Position numbers and translations under genes: made by a program. Shown piece by piece: positions 16,539 through 25,246 of a stretch of DNA of 64,000 bases (its first letter is position 1; each line of letters begins with the position of its first letter). The stretch is from Firmicutes bacterium UBA6806 (lineage in GTDB: Bacteria > Bacillota > Clostridia > Peptostreptococcales > Acidaminobacteraceae), in assembly GCA_002452745.1 (NCBI GenBank), contig DKFC01000029.1, positions 1 through 64,000 on the forward strand. Direction: 5' to 3'. The notes beneath the pieces were generated by a model. That model searched no databases. It was not told where the DNA came from and saw only the letters and a list, made by a program, of their open reading frames with translations.

Positions 16539-16724
16539 CTAGGACGCCATCATGATATTTGTACTGATATCTGAATAGCCCTCTAAGTTAAGCATGTTGT
16601 CAACTTCTTCTTTAAACTGTCGATAAAGTTCTTTTTCAAATATCGCTGTATAAAATGCTTGCGCTTCTTCAAGTCCCTGTGTATCCTTCTTCTTTTTACA
16701 TTGCATTGCAATATATGCTGCCAT
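16539..16724 (-). CDS. Small hypothetical protein of the tail cluster
   Basis: This 61-residue protein begins MAAYIAMQCKKKKDTQG and has no membrane segment. A strong AGGAGA lies upstream of the ATG. It is spaced four bases from the holin-like gene and 13 from the preceding gene, so it is part of the operon. I do not recognise a domain. Many contractile tail clusters have a protein of this size after the fibre. Confidence 0.55.
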   Translation of the reverse strand: MAAYIAMQCKKKKDTQGLEEAQAFYTAIFEKELYRQFKEEVDNMLNLEGYSDISTNIMMAS

Positions 16725-16737
16725 GATTTTCTCCTTC

Positions 16738-17043
16738 CTACAGGTTATTTATGAGCATAAAATTGATTGCTTCTTCCATCGTAGACATTTGACTTTTAAG
16801 TGCCTCAAATTCTGTTGGCTCTTGTGGTGTGTTGACGATCATATCTATCTCTTCTTGTGTCAATGCCTCAACCCACGTCCCTGTTTCAAAGTCAAATTTA
16901 GGCCAATATAATCCTCCCGCATAGGGTTCTACTCTGTATAGAGGATCATTCACCAGTTTACCTTCAACTTCGGTTTGAGGATGTTTTTCTAGGATGACAT
17001 CCTTAACCCATTTTCCTGATTGATCTAATTTTTTTAAAAGCAT
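16738..17043 (-). CDS. Tail fibre-associated hypothetical protein
   Basis: This 101-residue acidic protein follows the fibre gene by eight bases and has AGGTGAAAG before its ATG. It contains the aromatic stretch GGLYWPKFDFETGTWVE, followed by a helix ending QMSTMEEAINFML. Small proteins at this place in PBSX-like clusters (XkdW and unrelated analogues) are thought to aid fibre assembly or to be minor fibre parts. The assignment rests on position; I see no defining motif. Confidence 0.5.
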   Translation of the reverse strand: MLLKKLDQSGKWVKDVILEKHPQTEVEGKLVNDPLYRVEPYAGGLYWPKFDFETGTWVEALTQEEIDMIVNTPQEPTEFEALKSQMSTMEEAINFMLINNL

Positions 17044-17051
17044 GCTTTCAC

Positions 17052-19085
17052 CTATCCTTCCGCTCTGAATGAAATTCCATCTAGTGAAATTATAGTGCTC
17101 GTCCCAGCATATATTACAACTCTTCCATCTGAATATATTTGAATTGAACCCAATGCATTTGAAGATATCACGGGAAAAATCCCATAATTGTTAATTCCAA
17201 TTCTACAATCAGCTGGCAAAATAAATAAAGTTGTTCCTTGGGTATTTATGCCTCCAACTATACTTCCACGCAAGTGAACAAATCCAATATCATCTTTGAA
17301 ATATGATACATTTGAATATACACCACCATAATTTGACCATCCATTAAGAAGAGTGGGGTCAAACCAGTTTTCTTGTTTTTTATTGGCTTTTGCATCTAGC
17401 ATAATTTGATGGCTGTATAGAGTTGTTTTAATATCCTCCATGCTTTGGGCTAAAGTTGCCGAATATTGGATTTTGACATCTGAATAGAGGTCTGCTGAAT
17501 GTTGAATAAACTCAGTATAATCACTATTGCTAGCTATAGAACCTGTTTTTACAATTCCGTAAGCTGGGGAGTCTTTTGGCTCAACTTTAATTGGTGTTGC
17601 AAGTTGATAGGTTATAAGTTTTCCTACATATTGTGCTTGCGTCGTGGCTACAGATTGACCTTTTGGAACAACTAGACGTAATTTTGTGTCTGAATCACCA
17701 TCATAGTAATTCCCAATTTGGAACATGTTATCGAAGTCAGCTAAAAGAATTTCTTTTGACGAACCTAGGTTCGTCTGTCCTGTAATTACTGTTGGATTTC
17801 CTAATTTGGCAAATGGCCTTTCTATAAAATGTATGTCTATATTTACTCCAGTACCTGCAAAAGTTATATCTGTCGATTCAATTAACCTAGTTTCATTTCT
17901 CTTCCAACACGCCTCCTCACCATTTTCTGCTACTTCGTAAGTGTTCTTAGTACCATTGGGGACTTGGCTGAATTCGAATTTTTCTAGGTCTGTTGATTCT
18001 ATGGTTAGTTCTTGGCCTTGGTATTCTTCGTATGGTAAAAGAGTTGTCCCTTTATTTACTTGTGCTGTATTAATATTTGCAACAACTAAAGTAATACCTA
18101 ATAATTTTGCATTTGGAGGGGCTACCCCACCAGTAGATGCAAATGTGCCTAAATTTGTATTCCCAATTGAATCAAACCAAAATGTATTGCTTGATACATT
18201 GTTTGCTATAGAGTAGGTTTGTCCACCAGTAACGTGAATAATTGAATTATAATATAAATCACTGGGTGTGTTTATTCCTAAAGTTGACAAATATCCTCTC
18301 GGTCTTGCTAACGCATCATGCTTACTAAATATATTAGTACCTCTACTCAATACGCTAACTTTCGTTTGACTTTTCTGCCCTTCAAAATATTCACCAACAA
18401 TTCTAGAAAGTTGTGATGTAGTAAATAATGCTTGTGGCGTACCAGATAGATTAATAGCAAATGCACAAACTATCCCTGTAACTGCTACTATACCACTATT
18501 ATTATCTGCAACAAACGGTATTGCAAAACCTGTTTTTGTTGCTGTTACTATGCCAGATACATATTTTGTTGTTCCACTTACGGGACTAATAGTATTTATA
18601 TCCTCAGTCGAATCACTATGTTGAATCCCAACAAGACCATTCAATAAAGTAGCTTCTGTAGTAGTTACTGAAATATAAATTTTATCTCCAGAACTAACAT
18701 GCAATCCTTGAAAACTTGTTGAATATCCTGAATTTACTTCAGGTTGGCCGTTTTTATAAAACTTGATGGCATTCCCTTCTCCACTGGGTGTATATGTCAG
18801 TGTGGGGTTGATATTCATTATTGCATTATACATCGTAACCCCACCCAGCTCCACAATCCTCGCTGGTGAATCCTGTGAATCTGTAGCCACCTTACTCTGC
18901 CCATCCTTATCAAGTACAATCGTCTGCGAAACTTTTGTCAGTTCGGACTCAATTGCCGAGATTCCGTCTGCGTGTTCCTTCAAGACACCGTCAATTGCAT
19001 CCATGTTAAAATTGTCGTTTTCCTTGTCATAGTAATCCACTGATGGTTCAGGCTTTTTCAAATTATAATTACTAGTGTACTTCAT
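17052..19085 (-). CDS. Tail fibre / receptor-binding protein
   Basis: This 677-residue protein should form the fibre that recognises the target cell. The N-terminus (MKYTSNYNLKKPEPSVDYYD, then FNMDAIDGVLKEHADGI) is the usual attachment head of Firmicute tail fibres, followed by a short coiled coil (about residues 35-55). The rest is Ser/Thr/Gly/Asn-rich and beta-rich without a catalytic motif. The last 100 residues (from about NWFDPTLLNGW) resemble a compact receptor-binding tip. The start overlaps the preceding stop as TAATG. It carries the specificity of the particle and would be the fastest-evolving part of the cluster. Confidence 0.8.
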   Translation of the reverse strand: MKYTSNYNLKKPEPSVDYYDKENDNFNMDAIDGVLKEHADGISAIESELTKVSQTIVLDKDGQSKVATDSQDSPARIVELGGVTMYNAIMNINPTLTYTPSGEGNAIKFYKNGQPEVNSGYSTSFQGLHVSSGDKIYISVTTTEATLLNGLVGIQHSDSTEDINTISPVSGTTKYVSGIVTATKTGFAIPFVADNNSGIVAVTGIVCAFAINLSGTPQALFTTSQLSRIVGEYFEGQKSQTKVSVLSRGTNIFSKHDALARPRGYLSTLGINTPSDLYYNSIIHVTGGQTYSIANNVSSNTFWFDSIGNTNLGTFASTGGVAPPNAKLLGITLVVANINTAQVNKGTTLLPYEEYQGQELTIESTDLEKFEFSQVPNGTKNTYEVAENGEEACWKRNETRLIESTDITFAGTGVNIDIHFIERPFAKLGNPTVITGQTNLGSSKEILLADFDNMFQIGNYYDGDSDTKLRLVVPKGQSVATTQAQYVGKLITYQLATPIKVEPKDSPAYGIVKTGSIASNSDYTEFIQHSADLYSDVKIQYSATLAQSMEDIKTTLYSHQIMLDAKANKKQENWFDPTLLNGWSNYGGVYSNVSYFKDDIGFVHLRGSIVGGINTQGTTLFILPADCRIGINNYGIFPVISSNALGSIQIYSDGRVVIYAGTSTIISLDGISFRAEG

Positions 19086-19633
19086 TATATAATTACCTCG
19101 CTTCTTAGTTGTTCATAAGTGTAACCTGATAAGTGATCGTGGGTAAAAGGTTCAAGCGCAGCATACACGTTATATACATATATAAACTCATACTCCAAAT
19201 GCGCTGGCTTAATTTTGTCAATTGTGGCTCTAATATAGTCGAGATTCGACGGAACGCCAATTTTACCGACAAACTTAATTTTGAATACCGAATCATCTGG
19301 ATGTTCAATAACCTCTACCTCTCCATTTATAAATGAAGCGCATACACTTTCAAGCATTTCCTTCGTGGTAGTCCCTTGCCCTCTCAGCATGGTCTTTAAC
19401 CGACTTCTTCTATTTTCCAGTGGCTCTTCTTTATCAACTGGTAAATAGAAGAAATTCTCCCAACTCTCCAGCCCCCACGTCGCCGTCTCCACATACATCT
19501 GATTCAAAATATCCTGAATCGCTTCAAACAAAAGACCTGACTCAGTTCCAGATGCCGTATAAATCGACTGAAGCGGCTCAACTTCTGCAAACATAGCTGG
19601 GACATAGCTCTTTATGCTCTTAACTCTGTTCAT
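19085..19633 (-). CDS. YmfQ/DUF2313-family baseplate protein (XkdU-like)
   Basis: This 182-residue protein matches the place and look of XkdU/YmfQ (gpI-like) wedge proteins. It has a helical N-terminal half with LQSIYTASGTESGLLFEAIQDILNQ and the WEnFFYLP stretch. A domain with LRGQGTTTKEMLESVC and an EYEFIYVYNV strand follows. In contractile tails this protein links the baseplate wedge to the fibre. It overlaps the baseplate J gene by 14 bases and the fibre gene by one base, which indicates tight co-translation. Confidence 0.8.
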   Translation of the reverse strand: MNRVKSIKSYVPAMFAEVEPLQSIYTASGTESGLLFEAIQDILNQMYVETATWGLESWENFFYLPVDKEEPLENRRSRLKTMLRGQGTTTKEMLESVCASFINGEVEVIEHPDDSVFKIKFVGKIGVPSNLDYIRATIDKIKPAHLEYEFIYVYNVYAALEPFTHDHLSGYTYEQLRSEVII

Positions 19634-20696
19634 AAATTTGAATCACACCTTTCACTGGAACTTGTAAATCAGTCAACACCACACTGTCTGTTCCACCGTT
19701 TAAAAGCAGTTCAGAATAATCCTCCACACCCTCTGTGGTGACGAGCATCGACCCAATTTTGGCCATGGAGACCTGAACTGGATTCTGCTGTGAATCCATC
19801 TTAAAAGCAACTTCTCCCCTTAGATAGTCACTGAGTTTTTGAATAAACGATGCCTCAACCGTTTCAAGAATCGCATTTTGACTTAGCTTCACAGTTGCCT
19901 CTATATTGATGGAAACGCCTTCTGCCGCTTCATAAGTCACAAAAGCACCAATCGGCCTGACGGACTCAATATAAGTTTTCACTTCATCCACCATCACTGA
20001 ATCTGCTGGTTCTCTGAGTTCATTTATGAGTACGACCTTCACTGTGCCAGCACCCGCCCAAAGAGGCATGACCTTAGCACCGCCTATACCCGTAATAGAT
20101 TCAGCCCATTGCTCATATTGGTAGACATTTCCACTGGTAGCTGGCCTTCTTACATGATCTAGAAGCCTTTCAAGCAAAGAGGCGTCACTCTCTGTATTTG
20201 CGCCTTTTGAAATTGGGAGCGGGTTTCTTATTGCAGTGACGCCTGCCACTGGAACAGGCATCTCCACAACTGCATTTGCAGTGGTATTATAGGCCGTTCC
20301 AGACTCTGTTGCCACGATTTTTACATCGGCATATGTCACTTCAATAACGGCTTCTCCCACACTCTCATAAGTCCTTCCATCTGATGTGGCAAACAGCGTC
20401 CCCTCTGGAATCTCTGTTCCTACAGATCCTTCTACCCTGACAACGCCCTCTGCCTTTGACTGTTCCTTTCTATAGACGCCGTGCTCATTTGCACGCATGT
20501 CTAGATACTCCCCCGAAGAGGACTGAGCAAATCCAAGCTTCAATACCTGTTCAAGCTGTGAATATGCCGTCAAAAGCTCCACCGACATCGGCGCCGTTGC
20601 CAGATAAAACATACTGCCTTCATCTGTATTTATTTCTCCAGCGGCTGTGCTCGCCATCCGCTTTTGTATCTTTTCCTGAGTTTCAGTTTCAAACAT
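19620..20696 (-). CDS. xkdT: Baseplate J-like protein (gpJ/XkdT)
   Basis: This 358-residue protein is the main wedge component of a simple contractile baseplate. Typical features are the N-terminal helix pattern with SVELLTAYSQLEQVLKLGFA, then YLDMRANEHGVYR, the beta domain with VEGSVGTEIPEGTLFAT, and GVTAIRNPLPISKGANTESD. The next element, LLERLLDHVRRPATSGNVYQYEQWA, is also diagnostic of the baseplate J family. It overlaps the DUF2634 gene by eight bases upstream and the YmfQ-like gene by 14 bases downstream. Confidence 0.9.
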   Translation of the reverse strand: MFETETQEKIQKRMASTAAGEINTDEGSMFYLATAPMSVELLTAYSQLEQVLKLGFAQSSSGEYLDMRANEHGVYRKEQSKAEGVVRVEGSVGTEIPEGTLFATSDGRTYESVGEAVIEVTYADVKIVATESGTAYNTTANAVVEMPVPVAGVTAIRNPLPISKGANTESDASLLERLLDHVRRPATSGNVYQYEQWAESITGIGGAKVMPLWAGAGTVKVVLINELREPADSVMVDEVKTYIESVRPIGAFVTYEAAEGVSINIEATVKLSQNAILETVEASFIQKLSDYLRGEVAFKMDSQQNPVQVSMAKIGSMLVTTEGVEDYSELLLNGGTDSVVLTDLQVPVKGVIQIYEQS

Positions 20697-21123
20697 TTAC
20701 AGTCACCTCCATTTCGTCATCAAAGACCGTTTTGACTCTAAAGCTCACCCTTAGCTGTTCATCATCAAGCTCCACTTCAAACCCACCTACCTCTTCGATT
20801 CGGTCATCATAAATAAGCGCATCTATAATCATCCGCTTGATTTCACTCTCAATGACCTCTTTAGAAAATGTCTTTCCTAAGATATCTTCAATCTCACAGC
20901 CATAATCCCAACTGTAAATAGGATACCTATATCGCACCGTTTTCAGTGCCTTGACAATGTAGATTTTAAGAGCCTCTTTGCCCGTTACGATTAAAGGCGT
21001 TCCATGCTTCATCACAAACTGATTTTTTTCAAAATCATACGCCCACTCTCTTCCATAATCATAACCATCATCAGCCTCAATTTCTGTTAAAGCCTCCTCT
21101 ATGGCATCAGACATAATCTTCAA
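20689..21123 (-). CDS. xkdS: DUF2634 baseplate wedge protein (XkdS-like)
   Basis: This 144-residue protein corresponds to XkdS, the gp25-like wedge component. The core GKEALKIYIVKALKTVRYRYPIYSWDYGCEIEDILGK is the family signature, and a beta-rich C-terminus follows. It lies between the DUF2577 gene (four-base overlap) and baseplate J (eight-base overlap). This is the expected order in PBSX, diffocin and related elements. Confidence 0.88.
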   Translation of the reverse strand: MKIMSDAIEEALTEIEADDGYDYGREWAYDFEKNQFVMKHGTPLIVTGKEALKIYIVKALKTVRYRYPIYSWDYGCEIEDILGKTFSKEVIESEIKRMIIDALIYDDRIEEVGGFEVELDDEQLRVSFRVKTVFDDEMEVTVNV

Positions 21124-21386
21124 GCCTCCACCACCTTTCCAATAACATAATATCTACGCCCGCTTTCAATCGCCATCACTGCCACTCGACTCCCCACACA
21201 GGTTTCTGTCTTCACATCTTCAAGCAATCGCCCATCGTAGACTAAAAAATCCCCTGAGAGGGGTACTTTCATTTGATCTAGTTTTATGGAAAGATGCGGC
21301 GGATCACTCACAATCGTTCCAAGTTCAACTTGAGGGCCAGATTTCACTTGGTTTTTTATGAAGCCAACTAGCTTTTCGCCTGCCAT
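21120..21386 (-). CDS. DUF2577 tail protein (XkdR-like)
   Basis: This 88-residue protein has the DUF2577 pattern, with GTIVSDPPHLSIKLD in the first half and GSRVAVMAIESGRRYYVIGKV at the end. It is a small OB-like protein of the tail hub or spike region in PBSX-type tails. Its start overlaps the XkdQ gene by 19 bases and its end overlaps the DUF2634 gene by four bases. Confidence 0.85.
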   Translation of the reverse strand: MAGEKLVGFIKNQVKSGPQVELGTIVSDPPHLSIKLDQMKVPLSGDFLVYDGRLLEDVKTETCVGSRVAVMAIESGRRYYVIGKVVEA

Positions 21387-22342
21387 CCTGCCCCTCCATT
21401 TCTCAATTTCAAATTCATCGTGTAGCTTTCCGGACTGTACTCGTGACTGTCTTCCTCAATAAAAAATTCTCCTTCTAAATTTAAAAAGGCATCCACTAGC
21501 TTAATTTTATCTCCAGCCCTCACTTCACAGTTTCCAACCGTCTGAACACTTATCTGCACTTCCTCTTGGTTCTTTTCAAGAAGCAATTTCTCCGCATAAA
21601 CCCTCGCCTGAGATTGATTCATGCCGTCTTCTGTTTGCTGATGCTGCATTGAACCATATTTTTTCATAGAGGCATAATCACTTGCACTGTACAAAACATT
21701 GTCACCCTTGCCCCTAATGACAATCCTGTTTCTGAGTTCCTCTATGCTCTCCGACTCCGTTATATTCATGACGTTTTTGCCAATTTCAACCTCAACCAAC
21801 CTCGAATTCGTGCCAATCTCATCAATTGCAAACTTGTTGCCCTCCGCCCTCAAAACATAGGCAACGCCTGTCAATTTACTGTGCACTTCAAGTGCTTTTG
21901 AAATAATTTCATAAAGTGACATGTCTCGATAAATCTCTTTTACAGAGGTGCTGATCTTGGGAATTCGAATCAACTCAATTCCAAACTCCGAACAGAGGCT
22001 CTTTATAAACTTATCAATTGCAGTATTGGTAACCACTTTAGTGGTCACGTTCTTAGTGAGGTAAACAAGCGGATCGTAAACTGTAATCGAAATACTGCCA
22101 CCACTCCTATCCGTCTCCTTTGAAAAGACTGTTCCAAGAAAGAGAAGCCTCTCCTCATCATCATAAACAGTCACAATATCACCGTTGTTCAGCACAAATT
22201 TTGAAGTGTAGTAATCAGAACTCCTGAGCATCTTCAAAGTCAGTTTGCGGGCGGCTTGACTGATGCTGCCGCCCCATGAAACTGACTGAACCAACCCGGT
22301 TATTTCATATGTGTTCTTTTCTCTTGTTGCATAAATCTTCAT
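21368..22342 (-). CDS. xkdQ: XkdQ-like baseplate hub protein (gpD family)
   Basis: This 324-residue protein is the probable central hub or spike-carrying component. It shows the XkdQ pattern: ITGLVQSVSWGGSISQAARKL near the N-terminus, GDIVTVYDDEERLLFLGTVF, then LYEIISKALEVHSKLTGVAYVLR, and a C-terminal strand block AGDKIKLVDAFLNLEGEFFIEEDSHEY. Related proteins trimerise under the tail tube. It follows the LysM protein by 11 bases. Confidence 0.85.
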   Translation of the reverse strand: MKIYATREKNTYEITGLVQSVSWGGSISQAARKLTLKMLRSSDYYTSKFVLNNGDIVTVYDDEERLLFLGTVFSKETDRSGGSISITVYDPLVYLTKNVTTKVVTNTAIDKFIKSLCSEFGIELIRIPKISTSVKEIYRDMSLYEIISKALEVHSKLTGVAYVLRAEGNKFAIDEIGTNSRLVEVEIGKNVMNITESESIEELRNRIVIRGKGDNVLYSASDYASMKKYGSMQHQQTEDGMNQSQARVYAEKLLLEKNQEEVQISVQTVGNCEVRAGDKIKLVDAFLNLEGEFFIEEDSHEYSPESYTMNLKLRNGGAGWQAKS

Positions 22343-22353
22343 AATCCGTCCCC

Positions 22354-23079
22354 CTAGCCCATTGTAATCGTATTCGATGTCTTGTTGCTCGGTGTGGACA
22401 TTCTACCCATGTTAATCGTCAATTTTAATCCAGGTTTCAAATAGAAAATACCGTTTGAACCCTTTATATAAGAAATAATGGACTTGTTGTCTTTTTCAAT
22501 CACCTTGGCATTCTCATATGTTCCAGTGAGCCTTCTTGCCACTATTTCCAGTGTATCCCCACTCTTGGTGACGTATATCTTTGAATTGATTGGCTTCGTG
22601 GCACGCTTGGTTTTCACAGCAGGCGGTTTCATAATTTTGTGCTCTTCAACCACCAGAGCCGTAACCTTTGGCACTTGTACAAACTTGTACTCCATTAAGC
22701 TGAGTGTGAAATTCACATTTCGAGTGCCACCCTCTTCTTGATACGTAAAATCCTTGATAACCACAGGCATATTGATAGGTGTTTCCGAAATGATAAGGCG
22801 TATTGGCCGACCACTCTTCTGCCACCCCAGTATTTTGTTCACTGCCACATAGGGATCTGGTATGTTCTGATACGTACAAAGGCTGTTTGGATTTAAGGGA
22901 AAATAGGACGCAATCTCAATTGTTGAGAGTCTTTCGTTCCCAATTTGAGCGGCTTCCCCAAGGCCAATAATTTCTGTTGTCGTCACCGTTTGACCATTTG
23001 CCAGTTGAAAAGACCCTGGATTGATGGGCAAATACAGCTCATCTTCAAAATTGTTATATCCTAAGTGAAAATAAATCAT
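22354..23079 (-). CDS. xkdP: LysM-domain tail protein (XkdP-like)
   Basis: This 241-residue protein has a tail-specific N-terminal half (PINPGSFQLANGQTVTTTEI, then VVIKDFTYQEEGGTRNV) and one LysM repeat near residues 168-215 (KSGDTLEIVARRLTG to LKPGLKLTI). In contractile tails the LysM protein sits at the end of the tube and ties hub to tube. It overlaps the tape measure gene by four bases and precedes xkdQ, as in PBSX. Confidence 0.88.
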   Translation of the reverse strand: MIYFHLGYNNFEDELYLPINPGSFQLANGQTVTTTEIIGLGEAAQIGNERLSTIEIASYFPLNPNSLCTYQNIPDPYVAVNKILGWQKSGRPIRLIISETPINMPVVIKDFTYQEEGGTRNVNFTLSLMEYKFVQVPKVTALVVEEHKIMKPPAVKTKRATKPINSKIYVTKSGDTLEIVARRLTGTYENAKVIEKDNKSIISYIKGSNGIFYLKPGLKLTINMGRMSTPSNKTSNTITMG

Positions 23080-25037
23080 ACAACCCCCATGTTCCCTGCC
23101 ACTGCAAGCAGTTTTTCTTCTATCCTAGACAACAGTTTATCCACATCACCTGTTTCAGAAGCGTTTATCACTTCTGCCAGTTTCGGTATCGTAATCGAAA
23201 TCCCTCCAGAGTTTCCGTTCCTTCTGAGCTGATCGTTTTCATTTGCCGTCATAACCCGCTCTCCCCTATGAAGGAGTGCAGGGTAATTGTCATATGGCAC
23301 ATAACCGATTCCAACTGCCCTTTGGCTAGGTCTTCCAAATGCATTATCAGGTGTGCCTTTTTGTTCAGTCACGTGATTTACTGTGGTTGTTCCCTCCGCA
23401 TTGACATCGGGAATATCCATTTGAAAAAAGTTTTTAAGGAAATCTGCTATGGCATTATAAAGACGTGAAAAGGTCTCGACAATCCCGGTAATGTGTTCAA
23501 CGATGCCCTTAAAAAGTGGTTCTAGGAATCCATACACTTCTTGAATAACTGGTAAAATCGCCTCTTTAAACACTGCATTTACCACGGTTGCCAGTAGTTC
23601 TATTGCCGTAAAAATACTGTCGAAAACTGGCTCCATGATTACCCAAGCTGCCGCTAAAACTTCCTGTATAACAGGGAAAACTGTTTCCCAAACCACTTGA
23701 AGTTGAGCTATAATCGACATAATCAGATTGAATATATTGATGACCTGTTCTTTCCTTTCTTGAAAGTAAGCCATAAATGCATCAAATACAAACTTAAGGC
23801 CGTTGATAACACTTATAACAACGCCAAATACACCGCCAATCACGCTGGATATAGTCGCTACAATAGATTGAATCGTGTCCTTGTGCTTCGTGATGAAATC
23901 AATACCCATGGACAAAAGTTCACTGATTTTCTCAGCTCCTGCCGATGCAACATCTAGTAAAATTGTCTCACCAATTCCCTTTAATTTATTGATTTTGCCG
24001 CCGAGCGTATCCCCGGCTTTTTCGTCTCCACCTTTAAATGACTCTGACATGGTTTTCCCAGAGTCGCCTTTCATCTTAAGAATATTGCCATTTGCCTTTT
24101 TAAGGTCTTCTGCACTGGCGTTTACGCCAAATGACTTCAGGGCATCTGTCGATCCTTCCTGTGCACTTGCCAAGGCAGAAATAGCCTCTTCAAGGGGTCT
24201 TCCAGTTGAACCCGCCATATCCCTTGCCAGTTTCACCATCTCCGCAGCCTGCCCAGTGTCGCCCTTTGCCGCCTTAAGCGCAATTGAACCCGCATCAAAA
24301 ATCTCACCCTCTGAAAAAGTACTGTCAAAGGCACTGTCCTTTAACGTTTTCATATAGGCGTCACTCTTTGCCCCTGCTTCTTGCTGATTCATATTTGGAT
24401 TGCTTTGCAAAATGGCGGACTCCATGCCCAGTTTTGTGTTCTCTCTCTTCATTGTCCCTTTGCCAACGAGATCCAGTGCCTTCTTCGCAAGTTCTGATAC
24501 CTTGATGTTACTGAGAATTGAGGCCGTCACCTTTTTTATAGTATTGGTAACGCCATCTTTAACTTTTAAAACCAGTGTAAACCCTTTCTTGAATATACTT
24601 AAGGGTTTAGCCGCCTCCTTTGCCGTCTCTTCAATCTTCTCTTTCACATCGGCTTCGCCTTCTACTGCTATGACAATTATCGTGTTAATACTTGCTGCTT
24701 GGATCAATGCGTCAAGCGGTGTAGCAATTCTCTGAATCAAGGCTTCAACTGCGTTGCCTATATCTGAAACGACCCCCTTAATTTGATTCCAGAGGCCATC
24801 AATAGAATTTTGAAGGTTATTGATAAACTCAATAATGCCCTCTAAATCCCCTAGCTGTATATTGAACTTTATCTCAACAGTCTTCTTTGAAAGTTCATCC
24901 AACTGCTTGCCAATTTTGTATAAATTCTTCTTTGTTTTTTCAAGTGCTGAATTGAGCCGTTTGGTTCTCTCAAACAGCTTGGTCAACGTAACAATTCCAC
25001 TTGCATCTAAATTCTTTATCGCATCAACCATGTCCAT
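23076..25037 (-). CDS. Tail tape measure protein (XkdO-like)
   Basis: This 653-residue, mostly helical protein should set tail length. The N-terminal 100 residues form a coiled coil. A phage-related minor tail domain follows with LARDMAGSTGRPLEEAISALASAQEGSTDALKSFG (given here as positions about 265-300), then several hydrophobic helices (about residues 375-520). Near the end is the Gly-rich YDNYPALLHRGERVMTANEND motif common to Firmicute tape measures. Using the known ratio of about 1.5 angstrom per residue, the tail would be roughly 95-100 nm. GGAGGTGATTGC precedes the ATG. Confidence 0.88.
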   Translation of the reverse strand: MDMVDAIKNLDASGIVTLTKLFERTKRLNSALEKTKKNLYKIGKQLDELSKKTVEIKFNIQLGDLEGIIEFINNLQNSIDGLWNQIKGVVSDIGNAVEALIQRIATPLDALIQAASINTIIVIAVEGEADVKEKIEETAKEAAKPLSIFKKGFTLVLKVKDGVTNTIKKVTASILSNIKVSELAKKALDLVGKGTMKRENTKLGMESAILQSNPNMNQQEAGAKSDAYMKTLKDSAFDSTFSEGEIFDAGSIALKAAKGDTGQAAEMVKLARDMAGSTGRPLEEAISALASAQEGSTDALKSFGVNASAEDLKKANGNILKMKGDSGKTMSESFKGGDEKAGDTLGGKINKLKGIGETILLDVASAGAEKISELLSMGIDFITKHKDTIQSIVATISSVIGGVFGVVISVINGLKFVFDAFMAYFQERKEQVINIFNLIMSIIAQLQVVWETVFPVIQEVLAAAWVIMEPVFDSIFTAIELLATVVNAVFKEAILPVIQEVYGFLEPLFKGIVEHITGIVETFSRLYNAIADFLKNFFQMDIPDVNAEGTTTVNHVTEQKGTPDNAFGRPSQRAVGIGYVPYDNYPALLHRGERVMTANENDQLRRNGNSGGISITIPKLAEVINASETGDVDKLLSRIEEKLLAVAGNMGVV

Positions 25038-25051
25038 GCAATCACCTCCCC

Positions 25052-25246
25052 TTATATTGAGACAAACCCGGGAATATTGTTTTTGGCATATCTCGACTCC
25101 TCACCCTGTCGATACTGGTAAAATGCCACCAGCACATCCAATTCTCCCGGATTCTCTTCGAGTTTCGACCTGACGTCAGAGGGAAATGTGCCAAATTTGG
25201 ACCACATGTAATACATAATCCCCGCCTCCGGATCTGTCTCAATTAG
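25052..25246 (-). CDS. Frameshift extension of the tail assembly chaperone (-1 frame)
   Basis: The -1 frame after the chaperone stays open for 64 codons and reads as a proper protein: LIETDPEAGIMYYMWSKFG, then SDVRSKLEENPGELDVLVAF, ending NNIPGFVSI just before the tape measure ribosome site. There is no separate start at its beginning. It joins the chaperone through the A AAA AAC site at 25252-25246, giving a 203-residue fusion, as in lambda gpG/gpGT. An internal ATG with GGAGG eight bases upstream (Met11 of the extension) could also allow independent translation. Upstream position and length fit the T domain that contacts the tape measure. Confidence 0.8.
   Translation of the reverse strand, partial: LIETDPEAGIMYYMWSKFGTFPSDVRSKLEENPGELDVLVAFYQYRQGEESRYAKNNIPGFVSI

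Noticed and set aside
23875..24357. 160-codon frame opposite the tape measure gene
   Set aside because: The tape measure gene is well supported by position and motifs; the antisense frame lacks a ribosome site and domain.
25042..25242. 66-codon minus-strand frame beginning MRQIRRRGLC
   Set aside because: It overlaps the -1 frameshift extension in a different frame, is Arg/Cys/Trp-rich and has no counterpart in tail clusters. The extension in the neighbouring frame is the real coding sequence.
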